DNA of 64,000 nucleotides, taken from assembly GCF_032714615.1 (NCBI RefSeq), contig NZ_JAWDKA010000003.1, positions 62,001 to 126,000 on the forward strand, given 5' to 3'. Shown here in pieces: positions 17,625 to 26,900 of the stretch (its first letter is position 1; every line of letters starts with the position of its first letter). The translations under genes and the position numbers were made by a program. The DNA is from Methanorbis furvi (lineage in GTDB: Archaea; Halobacteriota; Methanomicrobia; Methanomicrobiales; Methanocorpusculaceae). The notes beneath the pieces are model-generated. The model did no database searches, was not told the origin of the DNA, and was given only the letters and a program-made list of their open reading frames with translations.

Positions 17625-17910
17625 GGTTTCGTTTGGAGTAACCACGAAATGCACGGAGAACACGGAGCTTCACTGAATGCACGGAGAACGCCTGCGGCGC
17701 CGGAATGCACGGAAGAGCTAAGAAAGAGATATTCTTCGGCTTTATTTTATATGGAGAAAATACTTGAGGACTTCTTCCATCTCCTTTGTTCTTCCGTGCA
17801 TTCCGGCGCCGCAGGCGTTCTCCGTGCATTCAGTGAAGCTCCGTGATGTTTCCGTGCATTCCGTGAAGCTCCGTGATGTTTCCGTGCATTCCGTGGTTAC
17901 TCCAAATAAG
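17625..17910. repeat. CACGG-family inverted repeat (R4) with a tandem repeat
   Basis: The outer arms are TTTGGAGTAACCACG near 17632 and CGTGGTTACTCCAAA near 17894. Inside, GAACGCCTGCGGCGCCGGAA (about 17685) pairs with its complement near 17805. A ~31-bp unit (GCTCCGTGATGTTTCCGTGC plus ATTCCGTGAA) is repeated in tandem near 17835-17890. This occupies nearly all of the 17585-17988 gap. Short frames open on both strands here are artefacts of the repeats. Confidence 0.85.
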
Positions 17911-17988
17911 GAAAAAAACAGTAAAAATCTCAAACGATGAAATTCATCACCGCGGAACTCCTATCGCAAAAAAATAATTCCAAAAAAA

Positions 17989-19239
17989 TTATTCGCGTCG
18001 GAGCCGCACCGAGTTCGCGTGGGCCGCAAGTCCCTCCGCAGTAGCGAGTGCCTCGATCACATCGCCGATCGACTCAAGTCCCTCGCGGGTCACCATCTGC
18101 ACCTGCGACCGCTTCATGAAATGATTCACATCAAGAGCAGAGTAGCTCTTCGCATACCCTGCGGTCGGCAGCACATGGTTCGTGCCGGACGCATAATCAC
18201 CGCAGGCGACCGGCGTGTACGGACCGATGAAGATCGAGCCTGCATGACGGATGCCGGAGAGTGTCGAGAGCGCGTCCACCGTCTGAATCGAAAGATGCTC
18301 AGGAGCAATCCGGTTCATCAGATCCGTTGCATCCTCCATACTCTCCGCAATCACATACCCTGAGTGGGCAAGGGCTTTTTCCATAATCTCACGGCGCGGA
18401 GCATTCGCAATCTGCTGAGCAATCTCATCTCCAACCTCTGCTGCAAGCTTTTTGCTGTCGGTCACCAGAACGCATGCAGCGTTTGGATCATGCTCGGCCT
18501 GCGCAAGAACATCTGCTGCAATATAGCGCGGCTCAGCAGACGCATCAGCAATGATACCGATCTCGCTCGGTCCCGCAGGAAAATCAATGTCAGCGTACTC
18601 GCGAAGCATCATTTTTGCCTGCGTCACAAACACATTGCCGGGACCGACAATCTTCTGCACCGGACGAATGGTTTCGGTACCAAGAGCCATCGCAGCAACT
18701 GCCTGAGCACCTCCGATCTGATACGCCTCATCAACACCTGCAATATCAAGGGCCACCAGCGTTAAGGGATTGACCTTTGGCGGCGTGCAGACAACAATCT
18801 CAGGAACGCCCGCAACCCGTGCAGCAACGGTCGTCATCAGAACGGTCGACGGATACGCAGCGCGGCCGCCCGGGATGTATGCACCGATACGGTCCAGAGG
18901 CGTCGTCTTCACCCCAAGCGTAATGCCCGGCTCCATCTCCTCAAGCCACAGCGTTTTGCTCTTCTGTAACTCATGGAACTGAGTGATCCGCGCCTCAGCT
19001 TCAATCAGCGCCTGCACCAGCTCGGGAGACACATGATCGTACGCTGCATCAATCTCCTCAGAAGAAATTGCAAGCGAGGAAAGTTTCTGATGATCGAACT
19101 TTTCCGTCAGAGAGAACAGCGCCTTATCGCCGTTTACTCTGACATCTTCGATGATCGTATTTACCGAATCCTTCACATCAGATAACGAGCCTCTGCGCAT
19201 GCCAATCCATGACTCAACCGAGAGCGGCTGCCAAAACAT
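17989..19239 (-). CDS. hisD: Histidinol dehydrogenase
   Basis: HisD catalyses the last two steps of histidine synthesis, L-histidinol to L-histidine with NAD. The 416-residue protein contains the family segments GAYIPGGRAAYPST, GNVFVTQAK, FPAGPSE and the late NHVLPT with zinc-ligand-type His residues. The start at 19239 gives MFWQPLSVESWI, close to family N-termini. In-frame ATGs at 19245 and 19278 are possible and no strong Shine-Dalgarno decides. It stands alone, not with other his genes. Confidence 0.92.
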   Translation of the reverse strand: MFWQPLSVESWIGMRRGSLSDVKDSVNTIIEDVRVNGDKALFSLTEKFDHQKLSSLAISSEEIDAAYDHVSPELVQALIEAEARITQFHELQKSKTLWLEEMEPGITLGVKTTPLDRIGAYIPGGRAAYPSTVLMTTVAARVAGVPEIVVCTPPKVNPLTLVALDIAGVDEAYQIGGAQAVAAMALGTETIRPVQKIVGPGNVFVTQAKMMLREYADIDFPAGPSEIGIIADASAEPRYIAADVLAQAEHDPNAACVLVTDSKKLAAEVGDEIAQQIANAPRREIMEKALAHSGYVIAESMEDATDLMNRIAPEHLSIQTVDALSTLSGIRHAGSIFIGPYTPVACGDYASGTNHVLPTAGYAKSYSALDVNHFMKRSQVQMVTREGLESIGDVIEALATAEGLAAHANSVRLRRE

Positions 19240-19345
19240 GACCATATGTTTGGTGCGGACGGTATTACCTTTTTTCAACGAACACGCAAAAACACATACA
19301 GTAAAGAGCTCAGCCGCAGAGATATGTAATAACTGAGGAGAAGCA

Positions 19346-20224
19346 GTGAGATACCATTACGACAAAGAGACCGTCTACATCCGGGGCACATGGCGTGCGG
19401 CAAGCACCGGTGTTGACGGCGGCATGAAAAACATCTCCACCATTCTCAACCGAACCGTTCCGAATAATTTTGATCACGACAACCCTCTTGTATATATCAG
19501 GGACATCCTCACAGCAAAAGGATACGAAACTGATGCATTCGGTCTTCTGACTGCAGTTTCGATGCACAACCTCTGCGTGCTTCAGTACGACTACATCACC
19601 GTATTCGTCACAGCCGGCGTCTCCAACCCAAACCCTGACCCGGCCAAACCCCACACCATCAACATCATCGTAACCTCAGACGAAAGTCTCTCGGACGCGG
19701 CAATTCTTGAAACGATCATAACCGCGACCGAAGCAAAAGCCCATGCCCTGAAAAATCTCGGACGCGACTTTACCGGCACCACATCAGACGCGGTCGTCGT
19801 TGCGGCGATCCCATCAGGCACCCCGCGTCATTTGTATGCCGGAACCTTCACCGAGGTAGGACGACGCGTGTATGATGCAGTCCTCAACGGGGTTACCGCA
19901 TCGCTTGACCGGCATGAAGGTCGTGTTGTCCGAAGGACACCATCCTACTTCATCTACTCGCGCTACGGCGGAAACCACTGGGTCGAGTGGCAGAAAAAAA
20001 GCTGTCCCTACTATCCCTGCCACTTTGAGGGGCAGTCCTGCGACTTCTGCTACTGCCCGTTCTATCCCTGCCATGACACCGAGCTTGGAGAGTTTGTGGA
20101 CAGTTCCTCTGGCGGAAAAATCTGGGCCTGCACAAACTGTCTGCTTCTCCACAAGCCCGAGATCGCCGCATATCTGAAGACGCATCCTGATGCTGAGCTA
20201 ACTGACCTGAAACAACAAAAGTAA
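19346..20224 (+). CDS. cbiZ: Adenosylcobinamide amidohydrolase CbiZ fused to a cysteine-rich domain
   Basis: The N-terminal ~200 residues match CbiZ, which removes the aminopropanol chain from cobinamides during corrinoid salvage: GLLTAVSMHNL and the VVAAIPSGTPRHLYAGT-type segment are seen. Residues about 225-275 form a cysteine-rich small domain (CPYYPC, CDFCYCPFYPC, CTNC), also found as a separate archaeal family beside cobamide genes. The start is a GTG with Shine-Dalgarno GAGGAG about 10 bases upstream. The Nre gene follows after four bases. Confidence 0.88.
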   Translation: MRYHYDKETVYIRGTWRAASTGVDGGMKNISTILNRTVPNNFDHDNPLVYIRDILTAKGYETDAFGLLTAVSMHNLCVLQYDYITVFVTAGVSNPNPDPAKPHTINIIVTSDESLSDAAILETIITATEAKAHALKNLGRDFTGTTSDAVVVAAIPSGTPRHLYAGTFTEVGRRVYDAVLNGVTASLDRHEGRVVRRTPSYFIYSRYGGNHWVEWQKKSCPYYPCHFEGQSCDFCYCPFYPCHDTELGEFVDSSSGGKIWACTNCLLLHKPEIAAYLKTHPDAELTDLKQQK

Positions 20225-20228
20225 CAAA

Positions 20229-21398
20229 ATGCCGTCCCAGTGTGCTGTCTGCAAAGGAAAAGGTCTCTGCGGCCTGCCGAACTGTCCTGTCACGCGGAGG
20301 TTTCACGCACTCAAAGATGTCCGGCCGGTCAGCGAGTACATGGGAGCGTCCCCTTCGGTATTCGTCGGCAGTTACGGTTACCCGAGAGTGATCGGCGGCC
20401 CTCTGATGATCAATGACTCTGACAATCCGCTTCAGTGGGTACGCGAGGGATTCTCGATCGACGACATTGTAAACATCCGGTCCAGAACGATCCGCGGCGG
20501 AAAAGAGATGGACGTAAAACTGCCTGACACCGAAAAAATTCAGGAGATCGCACTCTCCAATAAACCTCTTGACGTTGAGGTAGCGTTTGCGAAACCGGTG
20601 CAGTTTGATCTGAACTTCGACGGAACGGTTGCACCGGTCGGGATGTCAGGCGCAATGAAAAAGCTGGATGTGATCGACAATGCAAGCGTGTCGCGGATCG
20701 TTGACCGGTGCACCTCAGACACCGATCTCCGTGCGACGGAAGCGGCACGCATTTTGTTTGAGAACGGGACTGATGTGTATAAGATCACGAATCTTCTGAC
20801 CTCAGGCCTTCTTGGTGTGCAGAGAAAAGTTGTCCCGACCCGCTGGGCAATCACGGCGACGGATGATATGATCTCGTCCGGCATGAAGCGCGATGTGGTT
20901 CGTATGCCTGCGCTGCCTGAGTTTCAGGTGTTTTGTGCGACCCTGCACGGCAACAGTCTCTGTTTCCTGCTGATTCCTGCAGAGGAGTGGAAGTTTGAGA
21001 TGATTGAGCGCTGGCAGAAACATTCTCTCTGGGCAGGCGAGGAGGAGACCATCATCGAGGATGCAGAAGCAGGTCTGACAAAAAGCAAGTACTCGCCGAT
21101 TGGCGGCGCGTACTACTCGGCCCGGCTTGCGGTGCTGGAGTATCTGAAAAGTATCGGCAGGTGTGCAAAGGTGCTCTGCATCCGCGACATCTCAGGCGAG
21201 TACTGGGCGCCTCTTGGGACCTGGGTAATCCGCGAGGCGTCACATGCTTCGCTTGCGACAGCTCCGGTGCGGGTCGGTACTCTTGCCGAGGCGACATCTG
21301 CTGCACAAGCGCTGCTTTCCACAAATTTCTGGCTGGCGCATGCAAAGATGCTGCGTGATATCAGACAACAAAAGACACTCACGGAGTTTTTCACATGA
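20229..21398 (+). CDS. Nre-family DNA repair protein with C-terminal PCNA-binding motif
   Basis: The 389-residue protein has an N-terminal zinc-finger-like set (Cys5, Cys8, Cys14, Cys19) and two archaeal conserved domains (former DUF650 and DUF651), as in Nre proteins, which protect haloarchaea against DNA-crosslinking agents and bind PCNA. The last residues include QKTLTEFF at 381-388, a complete PCNA-interacting peptide (Q-x-x-L-x-x-F-F). The gene overlaps the next by four bases. Confidence 0.88.
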   Translation: MPSQCAVCKGKGLCGLPNCPVTRRFHALKDVRPVSEYMGASPSVFVGSYGYPRVIGGPLMINDSDNPLQWVREGFSIDDIVNIRSRTIRGGKEMDVKLPDTEKIQEIALSNKPLDVEVAFAKPVQFDLNFDGTVAPVGMSGAMKKLDVIDNASVSRIVDRCTSDTDLRATEAARILFENGTDVYKITNLLTSGLLGVQRKVVPTRWAITATDDMISSGMKRDVVRMPALPEFQVFCATLHGNSLCFLLIPAEEWKFEMIERWQKHSLWAGEEETIIEDAEAGLTKSKYSPIGGAYYSARLAVLEYLKSIGRCAKVLCIRDISGEYWAPLGTWVIREASHASLATAPVRVGTLAEATSAAQALLSTNFWLAHAKMLRDIRQQKTLTEFFT

Positions 21399-22045
21399 AA
21401 GGAAATGATCTTGAACAATGGATGCCGATGATCTGGCTGTTTGTAGGAATTATCATTCTGGTTGTCATCGGAGTCGGGGCGATTTATATGGCAGGGGATG
21501 TACCGGAGACGATTGCGATCAAGTACGCAGATCCCGCCAACTGGCACTCGCTTGGATCTGATCCCGAGGCTGAGCTGGATGTTTTTTATCTGTACGATGA
21601 TGTGAATGTTTCTGATATCAGTCCGTACGAGACAAATGTGGATGTTTCGCTCTATGAGATACACAACAGGGTGAGTGATGAGCTCACGGCAACGGTTGAT
21701 GCGTATCCGTCAGGGATGAATAACTACATTCCCTACTATCGTCAGGTGACCCAGTATGCGCAGGAGGCTGATCTGCCGATCATTGAGGATGCGGCACGAA
21801 TGATTGCGTATGCGGATGCAAAGGCGGCATTCCATTATTACATGAATGTCCGCAATGAGGGACGACCGTATATCCTCGCAGGCTCAGGACAGGGAGCAGA
21901 GTACATTGCAGAGATGATCTCTGAGTGGTTTGGGACGCGGCCGGCGTATCTGAAAAATCTTCAGGGCGTGTATCTGGATGGTAAGCTGCAGAGCAATGAT
22001 ACTATCACGGAGCTGCTCGGGGACAAGACGATCCTTGTGTTGTGA
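21395..22045 (+). CDS. DUF3089-like alpha/beta-hydrolase homologue, membrane-anchored, nucleophile absent
   Basis: Of 216 residues, 13-32 form one N-terminal membrane segment with the rest outside or inside the cell depending on orientation. The soluble part resembles DUF3089 hydrolases (DVFYLY near 62-67; AFHYYM near 145). The family elbow GHSQG is here GSGQG at 163-167, so the middle Ser is Gly. The protein ends soon after and lacks a clear late His, so catalysis is unlikely. It is coupled to the Nre gene by an ATGA overlap. Confidence 0.65.
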   Translation: MKGNDLEQWMPMIWLFVGIIILVVIGVGAIYMAGDVPETIAIKYADPANWHSLGSDPEAELDVFYLYDDVNVSDISPYETNVDVSLYEIHNRVSDELTATVDAYPSGMNNYIPYYRQVTQYAQEADLPIIEDAARMIAYADAKAAFHYYMNVRNEGRPYILAGSGQGAEYIAEMISEWFGTRPAYLKNLQGVYLDGKLQSNDTITELLGDKTILVL

Positions 22046-22059
22046 GGAGTAGGCGACGG

Positions 22060-22285
22060 TTGCTCCGCCCACGGAAAAACGGAACACGCGGAAATATCAC
22101 TGAAAAAATCACGGAGTAGACGTGAACATCACGGAAATGAATTGTTTTCGGATTCAGTGATGTTCACGTTTGATCCGTGATCTTTTTTTCGTGTGCTCCG
22201 TTTTTTCTGTGAAGCAGTGAGCACGACGAAACGGCGTGTGGAAGGCATGCGAGTCGTGGGCGGAGCAGAACGTAATAGACAACAG
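22060..22285. repeat. CACGG-family inverted repeat (R5)
   Basis: Left arm CGCCCACGGAAAAACGGAA and CACGGAGTAGACGTGAACA near 22109-22127. The right arm has TGTTCACGTTTGATCCGTGA near 22162, then GTGCTCCGTTTTTTC, and AAGGCATGCG with GTGGGCGGAGC at the end. It fills the gap between the convergent DUF3089-like gene and purC. Confidence 0.85.
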
Positions 22286-22308
22286 ATAAAAAAATAAATA
22301 ATCAGGAT

Positions 22309-22989
22309 TTATGCATCCAGGACCATTTTTTCGAGATCGAGCGGCTGGATGTGTTTGCCGTTTTTGTAGGCACGCATGTTTCCGCCTGAGATCTCATCGA
22401 TGAGAACAATTTTGTCGCCGACTTTGCCGAACTCGAACTTGATGTCATAGAGGTCAATGTCCTTTTTGGCAAGTTCATCTTTGATGATGGTGGCAATCTT
22501 CTGGGTGAGGTCCTTTAAGATCTCGTAGTCCTTTGCAGAGACGATGCCGAGGATGTCAAGTGCGTCTTTGGTGATCGGCGGATCCTCGCGGGCATCATCT
22601 TTGAGAGTTGTCTCAACAAATGCCGGAAGGCTTGCGGCCTCTTTGACATAGTCGCCGTAGCGGCGGTAGAAGCTGCCGACCGCACGGAACCGGCAGATGA
22701 CCTCAAGGCCTTTGCCGAATGGTTTTGCCGGAATCACGGTCATGGTCACATCATTGATGTTGCAGTCAATGTAATGTGTCGGGATACCTTTCGTGTTCAG
22801 AATCTCAAAGAAGTACTTGGTCAACCGGAGACCGGCACGGCCCGCGCCGTCAATGGTCAGGCCCACTGTGTTCATCCCGGGATCGAAAACGCCTTCAGCG
22901 CCGGTACAGTCGTCCTTAAACTTCAGCAGATAGTTTCCGTCGTCAAGAGCGAAAACATTCTTTGTTTTGCCGGTGTATACCAGTTTCAT
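22309..22989 (-). CDS. purC: Phosphoribosylaminoimidazole-succinocarboxamide synthase
   Basis: PurC ligates aspartate to CAIR in purine synthesis. The 226-residue protein starts [19 protein letters not shown], in which the GKTK(N/R) loop binds ATP, and includes [16 protein letters not shown] (about 96-111) and the late [11 protein letters not shown] (about 197-207) with a catalytic-type Asp-Glu. This is the compact form common in Methanomicrobiales and Firmicutes. It is a single gene with no purine neighbours. Confidence 0.93.
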   Translation of the reverse strand: MKLVYTGKTKNVFALDDGNYLLKFKDDCTGAEGVFDPGMNTVGLTIDGAGRAGLRLTKYFFEILNTKGIPTHYIDCNINDVTMTVIPAKPFGKGLEVICRFRAVGSFYRRYGDYVKEAASLPAFVETTLKDDAREDPPITKDALDILGIVSAKDYEILKDLTQKIATIIKDELAKKDIDLYDIKFEFGKVGDKIVLIDEISGGNMRAYKNGKHIQPLDLEKMVLDA

Positions 22990-23084
22990 GGTAGAGGAGT
23001 GTTGGAAGTATTCGGGTATAACTCTTTCACAATTCTGACTGACCGGGGAACAAATTCACTTTATTTAGGGGTGCTTTTATGGGT

Positions 23085-23376
23085 GCTGTCGATGTTGCCT
23101 ATTAATTCCCGGCCGCCCACGGAAAAGCGGAACAGACGGAAATTTTATGGGAAAACATCACGGAGCAGACGTGAACATCACGGAACCCGAAAACAATGCA
23201 TTTCCGTGATGTTTTTTTCGTAAAATTTCTGTGTGTTCTCGCGAAGTAGTGAGCAGGCCAAAACGACTCCTGAAAGGAGAGTTAAACACGACGTGGCGGC
23301 GTGGGAAAGGCATGCGATCGTGGACGGAGCTACAACGATACGTCAGTTATCAATAAACGAATTTATGGACAAAGCC
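23085..23376. repeat. CACGG-family inverted repeat (R6), with recognisable ends
   Basis: The left flank TGCCTATTAATTCCCGGC resembles the left flank of R3. Then CGCCCACGGAAAAGCGGAAC and CACGGAGCAGACGTGAACA (about 23158-23176) follow. The right end reads CAGTTATCAATAAACGAATT then TATGGACAAAG, the reverse complement of the left flank of R10 (54062). This gives one shared terminus seen in both orientations. Nothing else recognised between purC and 23434. Confidence 0.8.
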
Positions 23377-23433
23377 GGTGCTGTCCGCTATGTCTGTGAC
23401 ATCGAAAAAAAAATCTGGTTCTGTTCGCCGTCT

Positions 23434-23526
23434 TCACGCCATAATCATCGGAATGATGATTATCATGAAGCCGGCAAACATACCAAAAAGAATTATGAGA
23501 ACAAAGATATCTCTGGTAATGTTCAT
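23434..23526 (-). CDS. Candidate 30-residue membrane peptide
   Basis: The ORF MNITRDIFVLIILFGMFAGF is followed by ten further mostly hydrophobic residues, then TGA. Residues 6-29 form one unbroken hydrophobic segment after a short polar start, as in single-span small membrane proteins. GTGATC about eight bases upstream could serve as a ribosome binding site. No homologue is recognised. It lies alone between purC and the adhesin gene, so expression is unproven. Confidence 0.4.
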   Translation of the reverse strand: MNITRDIFVLIILFGMFAGFMIIIIPMIMA

Positions 23527-23619
23527 AGACAGATCACTTCTGTATTTGCGGGATTAGGGGTGGGGGGACAATCAGAATATCTGCCTGATATGAAGTCTGC
23601 GGCTGATCATTTTTGATGT

Positions 23620-23800
23620 CTATCCCGACCGGTAGATTCACCGGTAACGGCCGGCACCATCCGATGTGTGTGTGCTGATTGTGATGAATCGAATGTTTTT
23701 CCGCATATTATTGCGGGAAACATCTGCTTTTACGAATTTAATCGGGTAGGAATTATTACCCGGGTCATCATTGGATGTATCGGATGGTGCCATGTGCCGC
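23620..23800. other. Hairpin-dense intergenic DNA
   Basis: A 13-bp inverted repeat, GGCACCATCCGAT at 23653-23665 and its complement at 23779-23791, encloses smaller hairpins: TTTCCGCA/TGCGGGAAA near 23697-23720 and CGGGTA/TACCCG near 23743-23762. Another, ACCGGTAGATTCACCGGT, lies just left of it. It may be a structured transcript or an unrecognised element; no gene was seen. Confidence 0.4.
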
Positions 23801-23911
23801 CGGTGCAGCAAACAGCTGATTTTTGGTGGAAATCTGATTGAGTGAGGTCGAATGATGAGATAAACATAGTTTATCAGTATGTTCATTCACCGCATTGTGA
23901 AGAAGAAAGGG

Positions 23912-26900
23912 TTATACCCTCCTTCTTACGAGCAGGCAGGCAGCAAGAAGCCCTGCAAACAATCCTGCCAGAGATGCGGGTGCCTGGGTCAGCGTAGGTG
24001 CTGCTGTTGCACCGCTATTGCTTGAAATGGTCTGCGAATCCGAGTTCGCAGACTGCGTCTGATCATCTGCAACTGTTGGTACAGCAGTTGCTGCTGCGGT
24101 TTTCGCAGTGCCGGAGGAGGCGGTCGGCTGCGGCGTGGACTTCTCAACGATTGTTGCGCCTCCGCGTTCGTAGACGATCGCAAACGGTGAGAAACTGCTG
24201 GTGGAGGCAACATATGTTGCTGCGCCGCGTTCTTCACCGAGGTAGAAGGTCGGGAGGTTTACCCACTGACCATTTGTATAATGGCGGAGAACGACATCGT
24301 TCACTGTTAATCCCTGATCTCTCAGGAGGGCTATCGGAACGCTGAACTCTATCTGCGCAAAGCCCTGAAACTCTGGAACAGTGATATTGCAGACAGTGTA
24401 GCTGTCCAGAGGTGCTGTAACTCCAGACGGAGCGGTGTTGAGAATAACGGTGCCGTATGTTCCTTTGGGGAGGATGATTCTGATAAAACCAAGGAGATTG
24501 TCGAAGGATGCGGCGCCGGTATCATCAATATATGCGATGATCGTGTCACTGTATTTACTATCAGAGGAGTCTACGGAGGGCCGGAACGTCGGAACAGGGG
24601 TAGGGAGTATATTTTTGAAGTTTGCCGTCACAGTGACGTCATTATCAGGCATGATGAAGGTGGTAGTTTCGGATTCATTATTCCCGAAGGTACCTCCCAT
24701 ACTGCTCGTCCAGTTGACAAACTCTTTGTCGGGCTGAGGGGTAGCGCTGATGCTGACGGAACGCCCGGAAGGGTAGGAACCGGTGCCGCTGCCATTGATT
24801 ACAGTGAGAGAGTAATCGGTTGGAGAGATATCTTTGAACGTTGCCGTGACGGTAGCGTCATTATCAGGCATGATGAAGGTGGTAGTTTCGGATTCATTGT
24901 TACCGAAGGTACCTCCCATACTGCTTGTCCAGTTGACAAACTCTTTGCCAGACTGAGGGGTAGCGCTGATGCTGACGGAACGCCCGGAAGGGTAGGAACC
25001 GGTGCCGCTGCCATTGATTACAGTGAGAGAGTAGTCGGAGTTGATAATGACGATACGCAACTCTGGCGGAGAAGATACATCAGAATATTTCAGCGCTATC
25101 CCTTTCAAATCCGGCGACAGAGTAAAGTAGTCTTCGGACTCAGCTGTTGCACCAGTAAACAGCTGCACAATTTTGGCACCCTCGGTCTGATTTTGGGGAG
25201 TGATGTTTTGGACTACCGGTTTATTATCGCTAGGAAGGAATCCGACTTTGATAAATGTGTTGGCAGCGATGTAGGTCGTGTTTGGCCCTATGTTCGAAGC
25301 ACTCGAAATCCAAAATTTGGGGTTAGATGAACTAGACAGATACACTTCGCTGCCATTCATCGTTGCACTGTTGTCGGAGATCTCGCCACCATTCATATTG
25401 AAAGTAGTACCGTCAACAACGTAGATACCACCGCCATTCGTCGCGATGTTGCCGGAGATGGTGGCGGTATCACACATACTGAACGAGTTGCTGTCAAGGT
25501 AGACGCCGCCGCCTTTATCAGTAGCAGTGTTGCCGGTGATCGTGCCGCCAAACATAGTGAAACAGCCGTAAGTGTAGACGCCACCGCCTTTACCAGTAGC
25601 AGTGTTGCCGGTGATCGTGCCGCCCTTCATATCGAAAATCTTGTTGTAACCAACACCAAGAATGACACCACCGCCATATGTAGCAGTATTGTTGGTGATT
25701 GTGCCACCATTCATAACGAAAACACCATTAACGTAGACGCCGCCGCCGCCATAGAACGAGCTCGCAATCATCGCGTTGTTGTCGGAGATTGAGCCACTAT
25801 TCATAGTAAAAGTACCCATAGTGGAAGTACTGCTGTAGATGTAGACGCCACCACCGCTGCCACCTATGGCGGTATTGTTGGAGATTGTACTGTCATTCAT
25901 AACGAAAACACCGTTAACGAAGACGCCGCCACCGTCAGTAGCAGTGTTGTCGGAGATAGTGCAACTATTCATAGTAACATTCGCTCCCTTGACGCCGCCG
26001 CCAGATGTACCACTGTTGCCGGAGATAGTGCAGTTATTCACGATGACATTGCTGCCACAACTGAGTCCGGTACCACTGTTGCCGGAGATAGTGCAGTTAT
26101 TCACGATGGCATTGCTGCCACAACTGAGTCCGAGACCACTGTTGCCGGAGATAGTGCAGTTATTCACGATGGTATTACCGCTACAACTGAGTCCAGCGGC
26201 ATTGTTGTCGGAGATAGTGCAGTTATTCACGATGATATGAGTGCCGGTAAAGTAGATGGCATTGCTGCCGTAATTGTCTGAAATAATGCTGTCATTCATG
26301 GTGAGAATGCCGCCATTCTGGACGTAGACACCGCCGCTGTCCTTAGCAGTGTTGTCGGTGATCGTGCCACCACTCATAGTGAAATTACCGCTAGCAACGT
26401 AGACGCCGCCACCGTTAGCAGTAGCAGTGTTACCGGTGATCGTGCCACCACTCATAGTGAAATTACCGCTAGCAACGTAGACGCCGCCACCGTTAGCAGT
26501 AGCAGTGTTACCGGTGATCGTGCCACCACTCATAGTGAAATTACCGCTAGCAACGTAGACGCCGCCGCCACTATAGGTAGTTTTGCTAGTACCACTCGCA
26601 TTAGCTTTATTACCGGTGATCGTGCAGTTTCTCATCGTGAAATTGCCACCATCAACGTAGACGCCGGCACCATTAGTGGAAACTGCAAGATTATATCCAT
26701 CGAGAGTGAGGATTCCAGAATCATTTCCAGTGAGTGTCAGATTACCTCCTGAGCTGATTTTGAAGATGGAATTTTTATATGCAGAGTAACGGATGAGACT
26801 GCGGTCTGTGCCATCGGTAGTGATAGTGACATCAGAATTGATGGTGAGCACCGCAGTGAGAGAAATATTCTCGCAGATCACGATGACGGGGTCCTTATTA

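Noticed and set aside
17607-17933. Several overlapping ORFs on both strands
   Set aside because: They translate the CACGG repeat in different frames, giving repetitive Cys/His/Ser-rich peptides.
23638-23886. 82-codon minus-strand ORF
   Set aside because: It covers the hairpin-rich block, has no ribosome site and no sensible composition.
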